A DNA stretch of 42,655 bases from an uncultured Bacteroidia bacterium (GCA_902785065.1 CACZXH010000006.1:1-42655), one strand, 5' to 3'; shown: positions 6,958 through 17,266, counted from the first letter of the stretch. The notes: a model not told the origin generated them from the sequence alone. Numbers and translations: made by a program.

Positions 6958-9397
6958 CTTCTTCTTCGGGTTTTGTCTTCAGGATTTCGGCCTTGGACGT
7001 GCCCTTCGACGTCGTGTAGGTTTCCGGCTCGCGGAAGCCCAGGAGGAAGGCCTTGACGTCCATCCGCTTCTTGCCGGCGAGTTGGACATCGGTGAGGGCG
7101 AGCGCGCCGTCCTGGGTGGCGACGGCGAGATAGGTCTTGCCGTCAGAGAGGACGGTGCCCGGCGCGGCGTGGAGGTCGGAGCGCATTTCGCCGAAGAAGA
7201 CCTTCAGTTGCGTCGCCTGGCCGTCCTTGACCAGTTCGGTGAAGGCCCCCGGGAACGGAGACAGGCCGCGGACCAGGTTGTAGATGTTCCGCGTGGTGTC
7301 GTCCCAGTCAATGTGCTGGAGCTCGCGGGTGAGCTTCGGCGCCGGCTTCAGGACCTCGGAACCCTGGACGAAACTGCGCTGGACGCGGGTTTCGACATTC
7401 TTCTGGATGAGGCCTTCCACCGTCTGGACCACCAGGTCCGCGCCGATGGCCATGAGTTTGTCATGGACGTCGCCGACGGTGTCCGTGGGCTCCACCCGGC
7501 ACTCCTGGCGCAGGAGGATGCCGCCCGTGTCGATCTTCTGGTCGATCATGAAGGTCGTGACGCCCGTGAGGTTCTCCCCGTTGATAACGGCCCAGTTGAT
7601 CGGGGCCGCGCCGCGGTACTGCGGCAGGAGGGCGGCGTGGAGGTTGAAGGTGCCCATCTTGGGCATCTTCCACACCACATCCGGAAGCATCCGGAAGCCG
7701 ACGACCACGAACAGGTCCGCCTTCCAGGCCGCAAGGGCCTCGAGGAAGGCCGGATCCTTGAGCTTGTCGGGCTGCAGGAGGGGGAGACCGTTCGCCACGG
7801 CGTATTTCTTCACGGCGCTCTCGTTCATCTTGAGCCCGCGGCCGCTGGGCTTGTCAGGCACGGTCACGACGCCGACCACCTTATATCCGCGCCCCTTGGT
7901 GAGGGCGTCGAGCGGGGCCACGGCGAACTCCGGTGTGCCCATATAGACGATGCGGGTCTTCTTGAACAGGGACATGATCTTGCTGAAGATTTTGCGGCGC
8001 CAGGTCTTGAAGGCGTCCAGGTTGAGGGACTTCTCCCGGATGGCCATCCAGGTGAGGAACACACCGATCGGTATCAGGACGAAGGCTGATATGAAATCGC
8101 CGATGAACGGCGTCGTGGCGCCGTCGCGGGCCAGTTTCGTGCCCGAAATGTCCACGACCCAGTACAGGACGAAGAACAGGATGGACACGACGGCCGGAGT
8201 TCCCAGTCCGCCCTTGCGGATGAGGGAGCCGATCGGGGCGCCGATGAAGAAGAGGATGAAGCAGGCGAGCGCCTGGGCGTATTTCTTCCAGATTTCCACC
8301 TCGCTCAGGCGGAGGAGGCGGCTGTACTCGTAGGCCTCCATGCCCTGGGTCTGGATGGTGGATTGGATCTGGTTTACATTGGAGAGGGCGTTCTGATAGG
8401 CGATCCTGCGCCGCCCCGGATCTTCCCAGCTGGCCGGTTCCCGGCTCAGGTCGAAAGGTTTCTTCGCGGGATCCTTCCAGCCGGAATCCAACTGGGACTG
8501 CCACTGGAGGGCGTACGAGTGCCGGAGTTCCTCCAGGAACTTCTCCGCGCCGGCGTCCGACTTCTCGGCCAGGGAATCCCGGCCATGGCGGAGCTGGTCG
8601 TTGGACATGGACCGGACCTGGTCGCCGTAGCGGGCGGAGTCGGAATGGTGGAACGAGTAGTTCTCCAGCGGGATCACCATCTCCTGGCGGGCGAAATGGA
8701 TCCGCTGCAGGGCGAGGGTGGTGTCCCGGTACCGGCGGGTGTTGGTCTCCTGGTAGTTGGTGCCGTCGAACAGCTGGAAAGTCAGGTAGTCCTTGGCCTT
8801 GGACATCTTCATCAGGCCGCTGTCGGCGACGGTCAGGCGGAGGTTGCCTTTGTCGGTCGTGTGGTCGTAGACCATCACCCCGTACATCATCCCGGACTCC
8901 TTGTTGCGGTCGTCGATGCGGAGGATGTACCCCTCGATGCCGTCGTAGAAGGTCCCGACGGGGATTTTGATCTCGGACTTGGTGCGCCCGATATCTTCGC
9001 GCATCGTGTAGATGTGGTTGATCGAGTAGGGGACCAGGCGGTCGCCGATGTAGAAGGCGGCGACGGCGATGACGGCGCTGGCGACCGTGGCGGGCAGCAG
9101 GATGCGGGCGAGGGAGATGCCGGCGGAGTTCATCGCGGTGAGCTCGTAGTGCTCGCCCATGTCGCCGAAGGTCATCATCGACGCCAGGAGGGTCGCCAGC
9201 GGCAGGGCCAGCGGCAGCACCTGGCAGCTTCCCCACAGGAGGAATTCCAGGATAACCTTGAGTTCCAGGCCTTTGCCGACCAGTTCATCGATGTACAGCC
9301 ACAGGAACTGCATCACCAGGATGAATATGGTGATCGCGAGGATCGCGAAGAACGGTCCTATGAACGACTTCAGTATGAACAGGTCCAGCTTTTTCAT
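6950..9397 (-). CDS. fmt: LptG-type permease fused in frame to methionyl-tRNA formyltransferase
   Basis: One uninterrupted frame of 815 residues joins two normally separate proteins. Residues 1 to about 470 are a YjgP/YjgQ (LptF/LptG) permease of the lipopolysaccharide export complex: hydrophobic helices near the N-terminus, a periplasmic domain (about 120-350) and further helices ending near MAIREKSL. From Met475 (codon at 7975) begins a complete Fmt: RIVYMGTPEFAVAPL, the formyl-transfer site with FNLHAALLP and YRGAAPI, and DQKIDTGG, then a C-terminal tRNA-binding domain. Fmt formylates initiator Met-tRNA with 10-formyl-THF. Met475 could be an independent start, so separate Fmt may also be made. 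The gene starts directly after a REP-like repeat. Confidence 0.85.
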   Translation of the reverse strand: MKKLDLFILKSFIGPFFAILAITIFILVMQFLWLYIDELVGKGLELKVILEFLLWGSCQVLPLALPLATLLASMMTFGDMGEHYELTAMNSAGISLARILLPATVASAVIAVAAFYIGDRLVPYSINHIYTMREDIGRTKSEIKIPVGTFYDGIEGYILRIDDRNKESGMMYGVMVYDHTTDKGNLRLTVADSGLMKMSKAKDYLTFQLFDGTNYQETNTRRYRDTTLALQRIHFARQEMVIPLENYSFHHSDSARYGDQVRSMSNDQLRHGRDSLAEKSDAGAEKFLEELRHSYALQWQSQLDSGWKDPAKKPFDLSREPASWEDPGRRRIAYQNALSNVNQIQSTIQTQGMEAYEYSRLLRLSEVEIWKKYAQALACFILFFIGAPIGSLIRKGGLGTPAVVSILFFVLYWVVDISGTKLARDGATTPFIGDFISAFVLIPIGVFLTWMAIREKSLNLDAFKTWRRKIFSKIMSLFKKTRIVYMGTPEFAVAPLDALTKGRGYKVVGVVTVPDKPSGRGLKMNESAVKKYAVANGLPLLQPDKLKDPAFLEALAAWKADLFVVVGFRMLPDVVWKMPKMGTFNLHAALLPQYRGAAPINWAVINGENLTGVTTFMIDQKIDTGGILLRQECRVEPTDTVGDVHDKLMAIGADLVVQTVEGLIQKNVETRVQRSFVQGSEVLKPAPKLTRELQHIDWDDTTRNIYNLVRGLSPFPGAFTELVKDGQATQLKVFFGEMRSDLHAAPGTVLSDGKTYLAVATQDGALALTDVQLAGKKRMDVKAFLLGFREPETYTTSKGTSKAEILKTKPEEEDA

Positions 9398-9398
9398 G

Positions 9399-9425
9399 AG
9401 ATTCCTCGACTACGCTCGGAATGAC
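9399..9425 (-). repeat. REP-like palindromic repeat, GTCATTCCGAGC type
   Basis: On the minus strand it reads GTCATTCCGAGCGTAGTCGA and then GGAATCT, with arms ATTCC/GGAAT. It directly abuts the start codon of the LptG-Fmt gene and lies in its leader. A partial second unit (CTCGGAATGA) follows near 9430-9441. Confidence 0.8.
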
Positions 9426-9452
9426 AAAGGGGTACTCGGAATGAAAGGAGGG

Positions 9453-12068
9453 TTACGCCGTCGCTAACTCGATCAGTTTCTCGAGGGCGGGCTTGAGGTT
9501 CGCGGTGTCGCGGCCGCCGGCCGTGGCGAGGCCGGGCTGTCCGCCGCCGCCGCCCTGGATGAGCTTCGCGGCTTCGCGGATGTCCTTCCCGGCGTTCTTG
9601 CCCTTCGCAACGAGGTCGTTGGAGTACATCGCGAGGAGGTTGGGCTTGCCGCCGAACTCATAGGCACCCACGAGGACGAGGTTCTCGGCCTTCTTCTGCA
9701 AAAGCAGAGCCATGTTGCGGGCAAAGCCCGGATCCACGGACATTTCGAACTGGGCGACCCGGATGCCGTTCACCACCTGGGCATTCGCATACAGGCGCTC
9801 GGCGATCTGCGCGGCCTTCTCGGCTGCGGCGGCCTCGAGCTGCTTGCGCGCATCGGCGTTCTCCTCGACCAGCTTGCGGATGGCGCCGGCGAGGTCAGGC
9901 GTGTTGTTGAAGAAGGACTTCGCGCTGCGGAGGGCATCCTCCATCGCATGGACATAGTTCTCGGCCGCTTCGCCCGTCAGCGCCTCGATCCGGCGGACGC
10001 CGGCGGCAATGGCGCTTTCGGACACGATCTTGAACAGGCCGATGTTGCCGGTCGCGGAGGTATGGGTGCCGCCGCATAGCTCCACGGAGCCGCCGAAGCG
10101 GACCACGCGGACTACATCGCCATACTTTTCACCGAACAGAGCCATCGCGCCCATGGCGCGGGCCTCGTCCATGGTCGCGTCACGCTTCTCCCAGAGGGGA
10201 TCGTTGGCGCGGATGAGGGCGTTGACCTTCTTCTCGACGGCGAGCATTTCCTCGTCTGTCATCTTGGCGAAGTGGGAGAAGTCGAAGCGGAAATAGTCCG
10301 GGCCCACGAAGGAACCCTTCTGCTCCACATGGGTGCCCAGGATTTCGCGCAGGGCCTCGTGGAGGAGGTGCGTCGCGGAGTGGTTCGCCTGGATTTTCGC
10401 CCGGCGGGCCGCATCGACATGGAGGTCGAAGGATTCGGTGCCGTCGGCGGGAAGCCGTTCGGCGAGATGGATGGTGAGGTTGTTCTCCTTGACGGTGTTC
10501 AGGATCGCGATCTTCTCGCCGGAGGCGGAGACGATATAGCCGGTGTCGCCCACCTGGCCGCCCATTTCGGCATAGAACGGGGTCTTGTCGAAGACGAGCT
10601 GGTAGAGCTCCTTGTTCTTCTGCTTGACGGTGCGCTGCTTCAGGAGCGTCGCGCCTTCGTAGTCGGTGAGGTCATAGCCCAGGAATTCCACCTCGTCGCC
10701 GGCGGCGAACTCCACCCAGTCGCCGAACTCGTTGGCGGTGGCGTTGCGGGCGCGTTCCTTCTGCTTGCCGAGCTCCACCTGGAAACCGTCGAGGTCCACG
10801 GTGTAGCCCTTCTCGGTGGCGATGAGTTCGGTCAGGTCGATCGGGAAGCCGTAGGTGTCGTACAGGAGGAAAGCATCCACGCCGGAGATGACCTTCGTCG
10901 CGGCGCTCTTTTCCATGGTGTCTTCCAGGAGGCGGATACCGCGGTCCAGCGTGCGCAGGAAGGCGTTCTCTTCCTCGCGGATGACGCTCTCGACGAGCTT
11001 CTGCTGGGCCTTGAGTTCCGGATAGGCCTCACCCATGTCCTCCACCAGCTGGGGAACCAGGCGGGTGAGGAACGGCTCGTTGAAGCCCAGGAAGGTGTAG
11101 CCGTAGCGGACGGCGCGGCGCAGGATGCGGCGGATCACGTAGCCGGCCTTCACGTTGGACGGCAGCTGGCCGTCGGCGATGGAGAAGGCGATGGCGCGGA
11201 TGTGGTCGGCGCAAACGCGCATGGCCACTTCCACTTTCTCGCTCTCGTGATATTTGTGGCCGGAGAACTCTTCCAGCTTGCCGATCAGGCCGCTGAAGAC
11301 ATCCGTGTCGTAGTTCGTGGCCTTGCCCTGGAGCACCATGCACAGGCGCTCGAAGCCCATGCCGGTGTCAATGTTCTTGGCGGGCAGCGGCTCCAGGTGG
11401 CCGTCGGCCTTGCGGTTGTACTGCATGAACACGAGGTTCCAGATCTCGATCACCTCGTCGTTGTCGGTGTTCACGAGCTCACGTCCGGGAACCTTTGCGA
11501 TTTCCTCGTCGGAGCGGAGGTCGATGTGGATCTCCGAGCAGGGGCCGCAGGGGCCCGTATCACCCATCTCCCAGAAATTGTCATGCTTGTTGCCCAGCAG
11601 GACGTGGTCCGCCGGCATGTGCTTGAGCCAGGCTTCCTGCGCCTCGGTGTCGAGGGCGGTGCCGTCATCGGCCGCGCCTTCGAACACGGTCGCATAGAGC
11701 TTGGTCTTGTCGATCTTGTACACCTCGGTAAGGAGTTCCCAGGCCCAGTCGATGGCCTCGGCCTTGAAATAGTCGCCGAAGCTCCAGTTGCCCAGCATCT
11801 CGAACATCGTGTGGTGGCGGCCGTCGTGGCCCACCGCCTCGAGGTCATTGTGCTTGCCGCTCACGCGGAGGCACTTCTGGCTGTCGGTGGCCCGGGGGAA
11901 CTTGGGCGCCGTATTGCCCAGGAAAATATCCTTGAACTGGTTCATTCCCGCGTTCGTGAACATCAGGGTGGGATCGTTCTTGATCACCATGGGGGCGCTC
12001 GGAACGATGGTGTGTCCCTTGGAAGCGAAGAACTCCAGGTACTTCTGTCGAATCTCTTTTGCAGTCAT
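9453..12068 (-). CDS. alaS: Alanyl-tRNA synthetase
   Basis: A protein of 871 residues, the usual AlaRS length, charging tRNA-Ala in the cytoplasm. The N-terminal class II core starts [19 protein letters not shown] and has [18 protein letters not shown] (motif 2 region) and GMGFERL (motif 3). The editing domain shows the zinc ligands HSATHLLH and CGGTH, and the C-terminal DHHA1 domain includes [14 protein letters not shown]. Of the nearby ATGs, 12068 gives the family N-terminus; 12071 and 12095 are alternatives, but 12095 lies inside the -7 box. Confidence 0.97.
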   Translation of the reverse strand: MTAKEIRQKYLEFFASKGHTIVPSAPMVIKNDPTLMFTNAGMNQFKDIFLGNTAPKFPRATDSQKCLRVSGKHNDLEAVGHDGRHHTMFEMLGNWSFGDYFKAEAIDWAWELLTEVYKIDKTKLYATVFEGAADDGTALDTEAQEAWLKHMPADHVLLGNKHDNFWEMGDTGPCGPCSEIHIDLRSDEEIAKVPGRELVNTDNDEVIEIWNLVFMQYNRKADGHLEPLPAKNIDTGMGFERLCMVLQGKATNYDTDVFSGLIGKLEEFSGHKYHESEKVEVAMRVCADHIRAIAFSIADGQLPSNVKAGYVIRRILRRAVRYGYTFLGFNEPFLTRLVPQLVEDMGEAYPELKAQQKLVESVIREEENAFLRTLDRGIRLLEDTMEKSAATKVISGVDAFLLYDTYGFPIDLTELIATEKGYTVDLDGFQVELGKQKERARNATANEFGDWVEFAAGDEVEFLGYDLTDYEGATLLKQRTVKQKNKELYQLVFDKTPFYAEMGGQVGDTGYIVSASGEKIAILNTVKENNLTIHLAERLPADGTESFDLHVDAARRAKIQANHSATHLLHEALREILGTHVEQKGSFVGPDYFRFDFSHFAKMTDEEMLAVEKKVNALIRANDPLWEKRDATMDEARAMGAMALFGEKYGDVVRVVRFGGSVELCGGTHTSATGNIGLFKIVSESAIAAGVRRIEALTGEAAENYVHAMEDALRSAKSFFNNTPDLAGAIRKLVEENADARKQLEAAAAEKAAQIAERLYANAQVVNGIRVAQFEMSVDPGFARNMALLLQKKAENLVLVGAYEFGGKPNLLAMYSNDLVAKGKNAGKDIREAAKLIQGGGGGQPGLATAGGRDTANLKPALEKLIELATA

Positions 12069-12092
12069 CATAATCACACTTATAATATCCTG

Positions 12093-12100
12093 CAAAGATA
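12093..12100 (-). promoter_or_regulatory. -7 box (TATCTTTG) of alaS
   Basis: The minus strand carries TATCTTTG 24 bases upstream of the alaS start. CTTG, one mismatch from TTTG, lies exactly 20 bases further upstream (12121-12124). Confidence 0.65.
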
Positions 12101-12119
12101 CGGCTTTTTACGCGGAAAT

Positions 12120-13493
12120 TCAAGCGTAGGGGATGGCCTTCCGCCAGCGGAGGGTCAGATAGGCGGCGCGGACCAGCAAATGGGCGAAATAAGCGGCCAT
12201 CAGGAGGTGGATGGCGCCGGTTTCCGGGACAGTTCCCTGGACGGCTTTGAGCAGGCCTATGCCGATGAACCACACGCCGAAGAAACCCACGACGCACCAG
12301 GCGGTGGAGTTCCGCAGGTCCTTCGAGGCGGTTGCGCCCATGAAGATGCCGTCCCAGGTGAAGGCCGGGCAGCCGATGACCGGCATCAGGAGCAGCCAGG
12401 GAATGAATTCGCGGCCCGCGTCCACGACGCTGGGATCGGACGTCATGAGGCGGAGGAGCGGCACGCCGCCCACGCCGTATACGAGGAAGAACAGGGCTGT
12501 CACGCCCAGGCACCACAGGAAGGTCTGCCGGATCGTGGACCGCACGCCTTCCGGGGACCCTTCTCCGATGAAACGGCCCGTCAGCGCCTCGCCGGCGTAG
12601 GCGAATCCGTCGGTGAAATAGCTGAAAATCATCAGCAGCTTCATGAGGATGGCCCCGACGGCCAGCATCATGTCCCCGTACCGGGCGGAGATCATGGTGA
12701 ATCCGATGTACACCGCGATCATACACACGCTGCGGAAGAAAAGGTCCCGGTTCAGGACGAAGAATTCCCGGAAGCCGGCCGCGTGTCCGACCTGTTTCGC
12801 GTGTTTCAGGACCCATCCGTACCGGAACCAGACCGCCAGCGAAGCGTACAGGAAACCGGTCCACTGGGCGATGAGGGTGCCCCAGGCGATGCCTGCGAAA
12901 CCGAGTTCCGGCAGGCCGGCGTACCCGAAGGCGAGGCCGATGGACAGGAGGATGTTCGTGGCATTGACCAGCAGGTCGCAGATCATCGGCCGGACGGTGT
13001 CCTGCATGCCGATGAACCAGCCCTTGAAGGCGAACAGCGAGAGCGTGGCCGGGGCTGCCCAGATTCGGATGTAAAAGTACTGGGTGGCAAGGGTTTGTAC
13101 CTCGGGCGAGCACTCCACCAGGAGGAATGCGACCTGCACGACGACCCATTGCAGGGCGATCAGCGCGAGGCCCGATCCGAACGCGATTCCGAGCGCCCGT
13201 TTCAGGGTGACGGCGATGTCTCCTTCCGCTTCCGCCACGCCGGCGCGGTGACGGCCGTACGCCTGGGCCGTCAGGCCGCCGGTTCCTCCTCGGAGGAACC
13301 CGAAATTCCAGTACAGCATGTCGAAGAGCATGGTGCCGATGGAAATGCCGCCGATGAGGGCGGCGGCGCCGAGGCCGCCCGAGGCGCCCAGGTGCCCGGC
13401 CACAGCGATATCGACCATACCCACCAGGGGAACGGTGATGTTCGCGAGGATACTCGGAACGGCGAGGCGGAGGATGTCCCGGTGGAGATTCAT
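12120..13493 (-). CDS. MATE-family multidrug/metabolite efflux transporter
   Basis: An inner-membrane protein of 457 residues with about 12 helices in the MATE (DinF/NorM-like) two-bundle pattern. It starts MNLHRDILRLAVPSILANIT and includes PLVGMVDIAVAGHLG, FDMLYWNFGFLRGGTGGLTAQAYG and, in the second half, TDGFAYAGEALTGRFIG, all typical of the DinF-type branch. MATE proteins expel cationic drugs or metabolites using sodium or proton gradients; the substrate is unknown here. The start at 13493 overlaps the rsgA stop by 4 bases (ATGA), so the gene is likely cotranscribed with rsgA. Confidence 0.9.
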   Translation of the reverse strand: MNLHRDILRLAVPSILANITVPLVGMVDIAVAGHLGASGGLGAAALIGGISIGTMLFDMLYWNFGFLRGGTGGLTAQAYGRHRAGVAEAEGDIAVTLKRALGIAFGSGLALIALQWVVVQVAFLLVECSPEVQTLATQYFYIRIWAAPATLSLFAFKGWFIGMQDTVRPMICDLLVNATNILLSIGLAFGYAGLPELGFAGIAWGTLIAQWTGFLYASLAVWFRYGWVLKHAKQVGHAAGFREFFVLNRDLFFRSVCMIAVYIGFTMISARYGDMMLAVGAILMKLLMIFSYFTDGFAYAGEALTGRFIGEGSPEGVRSTIRQTFLWCLGVTALFFLVYGVGGVPLLRLMTSDPSVVDAGREFIPWLLLMPVIGCPAFTWDGIFMGATASKDLRNSTAWCVVGFFGVWFIGIGLLKAVQGTVPETGAIHLLMAAYFAHLLVRAAYLTLRWRKAIPYA

Positions 13494-14422
13494 CGGAACT
13501 TCTTGTCTTCCTCCAGCATGCCCAGGTAGGATGCGTAGCGTTCGGGGGAGATGGTTCCCGCGTCCACGGCCGCCTTCACGGCGCAGCCGGGTTCGTGGGT
13601 GTGCGTGCAGGGGGTGAACCGGCACCCTTCGGAAGCGCGAAGCATTTCGGGGAAGTATTTGCCGATTTCCTCCTTCTCCAGGTCCACCAGGCCGAATCCG
13701 CGAAGTCCCGGAGAATCAATGACATAGCCGCCTGTTGCCAAGGGGTACATCTCGTATAGGGAGGTCGTGTGCTTCCCCTGCAGGTGGGCTGTGGAAATCT
13801 GGCCGATCTTGGGGTCCAGGGCCGGGTCCAGCGCCTTGATGAGGGAGGACTTGCCGACGCCCGATTCCCCGGAGAAAAGGTTGATCTTCCCCCGGCAGGA
13901 ATCCCGGAGTTCCCCGATGCCTTCGCCGGTCAGCACGGATGTGTCGATGACGCGGTAGCCCGCTCCTTCGTAAATGGCGTGGAATGCGTCGACCTGCTCC
14001 GGCGCTAGCTCCCGGTACAGGTCCACCTTCGACAGGACGACGGTGGCCGGGATGCCGTACACGCCGCAGGTGACGAGGATGCGGTCCAGGAAGGGGAGTT
14101 TGACTTCGGGAAAGAACAGGGAGACGACGAGGTAAGCCATGTCCACGTTGGCGGCGATGATGTGCGCCTGGCGGGACAGGTTCGTGGACCGCCGGATCAC
14201 ATAGTTCTCCCGGGGCAGCACCTCCGTGATGACGGCGGTTTCCTCGCCGTCGGCCCACTCGTACCGGACGCGGTCTCCGACGGCCACGGGGTTGGTGATC
14301 TGGCTCGCCTTCAGGCGGATGCGTCCGCGGAGCACGGCGGGGAAGATCCGCCACTCCGGAAGGGCGGAAAGTTCGTAGTGGCTGCCGGCATTTTTGACGA
14401 CGGTCGCTTCCCCTTGTGTCAT
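13490..14422 (-). CDS. rsgA: Small ribosomal subunit biogenesis GTPase RsgA
   Basis: A protein of 310 residues that acts late in 30S assembly, using GTP hydrolysis to check the decoding centre. An N-terminal OB fold (about 1-75) is followed by a circularly permuted GTPase domain, with the G4 motif SKVD (131-134) before G1 GESGVGKSS (185-193) and G3 DSPGL (236-240). The C-terminal zinc knuckle has C267, C272, H274 and C280. All key residues are present. It heads a two-gene unit with the MATE transporter. Confidence 0.95.
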   Translation of the reverse strand: MTQGEATVVKNAGSHYELSALPEWRIFPAVLRGRIRLKASQITNPVAVGDRVRYEWADGEETAVITEVLPRENYVIRRSTNLSRQAHIIAANVDMAYLVVSLFFPEVKLPFLDRILVTCGVYGIPATVVLSKVDLYRELAPEQVDAFHAIYEGAGYRVIDTSVLTGEGIGELRDSCRGKINLFSGESGVGKSSLIKALDPALDPKIGQISTAHLQGKHTTSLYEMYPLATGGYVIDSPGLRGFGLVDLEKEEIGKYFPEMLRASEGCRFTPCTHTHEPGCAVKAAVDAGTISPERYASYLGMLEEDKKFR

Positions 14423-14451
14423 TCGTCGCTCTTTTTGAACAGTTCGTACCG

Positions 14452-14459
14452 CAAAGATA
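14452..14459 (-). promoter_or_regulatory. -7 box (TATCTTTG) of rsgA
   Basis: The minus strand TATCTTTG lies 29 bases before the rsgA ATG, within the short divergent region shared with malQ. No convincing plus-strand promoter for malQ was found there. Confidence 0.6.
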
Positions 14460-14492
14460 GTCCGGGTTGGACATTAAAACTAGTAAACCATA

Positions 14493-16919
14493 ATGAATAT
14501 TCGTATTACCATTCAGTATCATACCCAGTGGGGCGAGACGTTGGTGCTCCGCATCGGGAAGAAGCGGTATCCGATGGATCCGGCTTATGCCAACATGTGG
14601 CAGAAGGAACTGACGGGGCGCAACCTCCGCGACGGGGACGCCTATTCCTTCGAAGTGGAGAAGGAAGGGAAGGTTGTCCGCCGCGAGTGGCGGGCGCACC
14701 GCTATGACGCTCCCGCCGGCGGCACGTCGCTGGTGATCCGCGAACGTTGGAATGACCGTCCCGCGAACTCCACGTTCTATGCCGCCGCGTTCAGCGACGT
14801 CATTTTCCGTCGCCCGGACGGCGTTTCCTTCCGGAATCCGCGTCCCACGGCCCCGTGGAAGGGGAATGTCGCCTTCCGCGTCGCCGCCCCCGAGGTCCGC
14901 ACGGGCGAATCCGTCGCCCTGGCGGGCAGCGGCCCGCTCGGCGACTGGAAGGAGTTCCATCTGCTGGATGACGGTGCTTTCCCGTACTGGCGTATCGCCC
15001 TGGAGGTGAAGGCACCCTTCGAGTACAAGTTCGTCATCGTGGACACGGCCACCAAGAAGCCGGTCCTGTGGGAAGAAGGCCCGAACCACTTCTTCGCGGA
15101 ACTGCCCGCCGCCGGCTGCCGCCTGGAAGTCGCCGACAACGTCCCCGGGTTCCGGACCCGCCCGTGGCGCGGCGCCGGTGTCGCCGTCCCCGTCTTCTCC
15201 CTCCGTACGGAGGACAGTTTCGGCGTGGGCGAGTTCAACGACATCAAGAAACTGGTCGATTGGGCCGTGGAGGCCGGTCAGAGCGTGATCCAGCTCCTGC
15301 CCATCAACGACACCACGATGACCCATACCTGGCAGGATTCCTATCCCTATAACGCCGTCAGTTCCTTCGCCCTGCATCCGCAGTTCCTGCACCTGCCCGC
15401 GGCCGGTGTCCGGAGGGATGCGAAGTACAAGGCCCTGAAGGCGGAACTGGAGGCCCTTCCGCAGGTGGATTACGAGAAGGTGAACGAGGCAAAGACCGCC
15501 CTTCTGCGGAAAGTCTACGCATCCAAGGGCCAGGAGACGATGCAGTCGCCGGCCTACCACGATTTCGTCGCGGCCAATGCCGAATGGCTGATGCCGTACG
15601 CTGCTTTCTCCGTCCTGCGCGACCTGAATGGGACCTGCGACTTCTCCCAGTGGGGTGAATTCGCCGAGTACAAGGTGCGTAAGGTGGATGATTTCGCCGC
15701 GGCCCACGTGGACGAGGTGAACTTCTATTGCTGGGAGCAGTTCCTGCTGGATGCACAGCTCCACGAGGCCGTAGCCTACGCGCACAAGCGGGGCGTCGCC
15801 CTGAAGGGAGACCTGCCGATCGGCGTGAGCCGCCAGAGCGTGGACGCCTGGCAGCACCCCGACCTGTTCCACCTGGACAGCCAGGCCGGCGCCCCGCCGG
15901 ATGCCTTCGCGGTGGACGGCCAGAACTGGGGTTTCCCGACCTACAACTGGGAAAAGATGGCGGAAGACGGCTTCGGTTGGTGGAAGGCCCGCATGCGCAA
16001 GATGGCGGAGTATTTCGATGCCTTCCGCATCGACCATATCCTCGGCTTCTTCCGCATTTGGGAGATTCCGGTGCCGTACAAGAGCGGCCTCATGGGCCAC
16101 TTCAACCCGGCCCTTCCGTACAGCGGAGAGGAACTGCGGAACAAGGGATTCAACCCCGTGAACACGGGCGACACCGATGTCCTGTTCGTGGAGGATCCGC
16201 GCCGCAAGGACTATTGGCATCCGCGCATCTCTTCGCAGAACACCAGCGCCTACGCGCAGCTCCCTGACTGGCTCAAAGACCGCTATAACGAGCTGTACAA
16301 CGATTTCTTCTACCATCGGCACAACCAGTTCTGGAAGGAGTCGGCCTACCGGAAGCTCCCGGCCCTGCTCCGCACCACGGGCATGCTGTGCTGCGGCGAG
16401 GACCTGGGCATGATTCCGGCCAGCGTTCCTGAGACCATGGCGGACCTGGACATCCTGAGCCTGGAGATCCAGCGGATGCCGAAGGACCCGAAGGACACCT
16501 TCGCGGATCCTGCCCGCTACCCGTATTCCTGTGTCTGCGCGACCGGCACCCATGACACCAGCCCGCTCCGGGCCTGGTGGGAGGAGGACCGCGCCCTCAC
16601 GCAGCAGTATTTCAACGGGGTGCTTCACTGCGCCGGCGAGGCTCCGGCCTTCTGCGAGCCGTGGGTCGCGGACCTGATCCTGGGCGCGCACCTCAAGTCG
16701 CCGGCCATGCTCGCCATCCTGCCCCTGCAGGACTGGATGGCCACCGACGGGACGGTCCGTTACGCCGGCAACCCGGCTGACGAGCGTATCAACGTCCCCG
16801 CCATCCCGCGCTACTACTGGCGCTACCGGATGCACTGCACCCTCGAATCCCTGATCGGCGCCACCGCTTTCAACCAGCACGTGAAGGGGATGGTCGACGC
16901 TTCCGGACGGAACGTGTAA
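14493..16919 (+). CDS. malQ: 4-alpha-glucanotransferase with N-terminal starch-binding domains
   Basis: A protein of 808 residues that moves alpha-1,4-glucan segments between chains (GH77), used in maltodextrin and glycogen metabolism. The first about 220 residues look like two CBM20-type starch-binding domains (for instance VALAGSGPLGDWKEFHLL), as in the DPE2-like enzymes of plants and Bacteroidota. The GH77 domain follows: SFGVGEFNDIKKLVDWAVEAG, GDLPIGVSRQSVDAW, FRIDHILGFFRIWEIP (nucleophile Asp in RIDH), CCGEDLGMIP (acid Glu) and ATGTHDTSPLRAWW. Only two bases separate it from the next gene, so it begins an operon. Confidence 0.93.
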   Translation: MNIRITIQYHTQWGETLVLRIGKKRYPMDPAYANMWQKELTGRNLRDGDAYSFEVEKEGKVVRREWRAHRYDAPAGGTSLVIRERWNDRPANSTFYAAAFSDVIFRRPDGVSFRNPRPTAPWKGNVAFRVAAPEVRTGESVALAGSGPLGDWKEFHLLDDGAFPYWRIALEVKAPFEYKFVIVDTATKKPVLWEEGPNHFFAELPAAGCRLEVADNVPGFRTRPWRGAGVAVPVFSLRTEDSFGVGEFNDIKKLVDWAVEAGQSVIQLLPINDTTMTHTWQDSYPYNAVSSFALHPQFLHLPAAGVRRDAKYKALKAELEALPQVDYEKVNEAKTALLRKVYASKGQETMQSPAYHDFVAANAEWLMPYAAFSVLRDLNGTCDFSQWGEFAEYKVRKVDDFAAAHVDEVNFYCWEQFLLDAQLHEAVAYAHKRGVALKGDLPIGVSRQSVDAWQHPDLFHLDSQAGAPPDAFAVDGQNWGFPTYNWEKMAEDGFGWWKARMRKMAEYFDAFRIDHILGFFRIWEIPVPYKSGLMGHFNPALPYSGEELRNKGFNPVNTGDTDVLFVEDPRRKDYWHPRISSQNTSAYAQLPDWLKDRYNELYNDFFYHRHNQFWKESAYRKLPALLRTTGMLCCGEDLGMIPASVPETMADLDILSLEIQRMPKDPKDTFADPARYPYSCVCATGTHDTSPLRAWWEEDRALTQQYFNGVLHCAGEAPAFCEPWVADLILGAHLKSPAMLAILPLQDWMATDGTVRYAGNPADERINVPAIPRYYWRYRMHCTLESLIGATAFNQHVKGMVDASGRNV

Positions 16920-16921
16920 CC

Positions 16922-17266
16922 ATGAAGGAAAACGATTGGAAATCACGTCTGGGCGTGGTTTATTCCACGAATCCGAACTTTCAGTATGAGACGGCTTCAG
17001 AGGCGGAAGCGGAGACGCTCCCGCCGGCGAAGCAGCGGCTCATCGTCGCCATCGACCGGCGCAACCGGGGCGGCAAGCAGGTCACGCTCGTGACCGGCTT
17101 CGTGGGCAAGGCCGACGACCTGAAGGAACTCGGCAAGGCCCTGAAGACGAAGTGCGGCGTGGGCGGCACCGCCAAGGACGGCGAAATCACCATCCAGGGC
17201 GATCTCCGCGACAAGGTCGTCGCCCTGCTGAAAGAAATGGGGTATAACGCCAAAAGAGGTAACTGA
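16922..17266 (+). CDS. SUI1/YciH-type translation initiation factor
   Basis: A protein of 114 residues with an SUI1/eIF1-like domain in the C-terminal two thirds: DRRNRGGKQVTLVTGF, KELGKALKTKCGVGGTAKDG and EITIQGDLRDKVVALL. Bacterial relatives (YciH) affect start-codon selection and fidelity in the way eIF1 does, but their role in most bacteria is not settled. The stop shares one base with the next start, so the gene is tightly linked to malQ and the DUF4271 gene. Confidence 0.9.
   Translation: MKENDWKSRLGVVYSTNPNFQYETASEAEAETLPPAKQRLIVAIDRRNRGGKQVTLVTGFVGKADDLKELGKALKTKCGVGGTAKDGEITIQGDLRDKVVALLKEMGYNAKRGN

Noticed and set aside
9426-9445. Second full REP-like unit after 9425
   Set aside because: Only CTCGGAATGA matches; there is no partner arm, so it is at most a remnant.
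10272-13529. Very long open frame on the plus strand opposite alaS and the MATE gene
   Set aside because: It is an antisense shadow produced by high GC content; its residues form no recognisable domain, and the minus-strand frames give clear alaS and MATE families.
13716-16946. Long minus-strand open frame opposite malQ
   Set aside because: Shadow frame; malQ and rsgA on the real strands explain the region fully.
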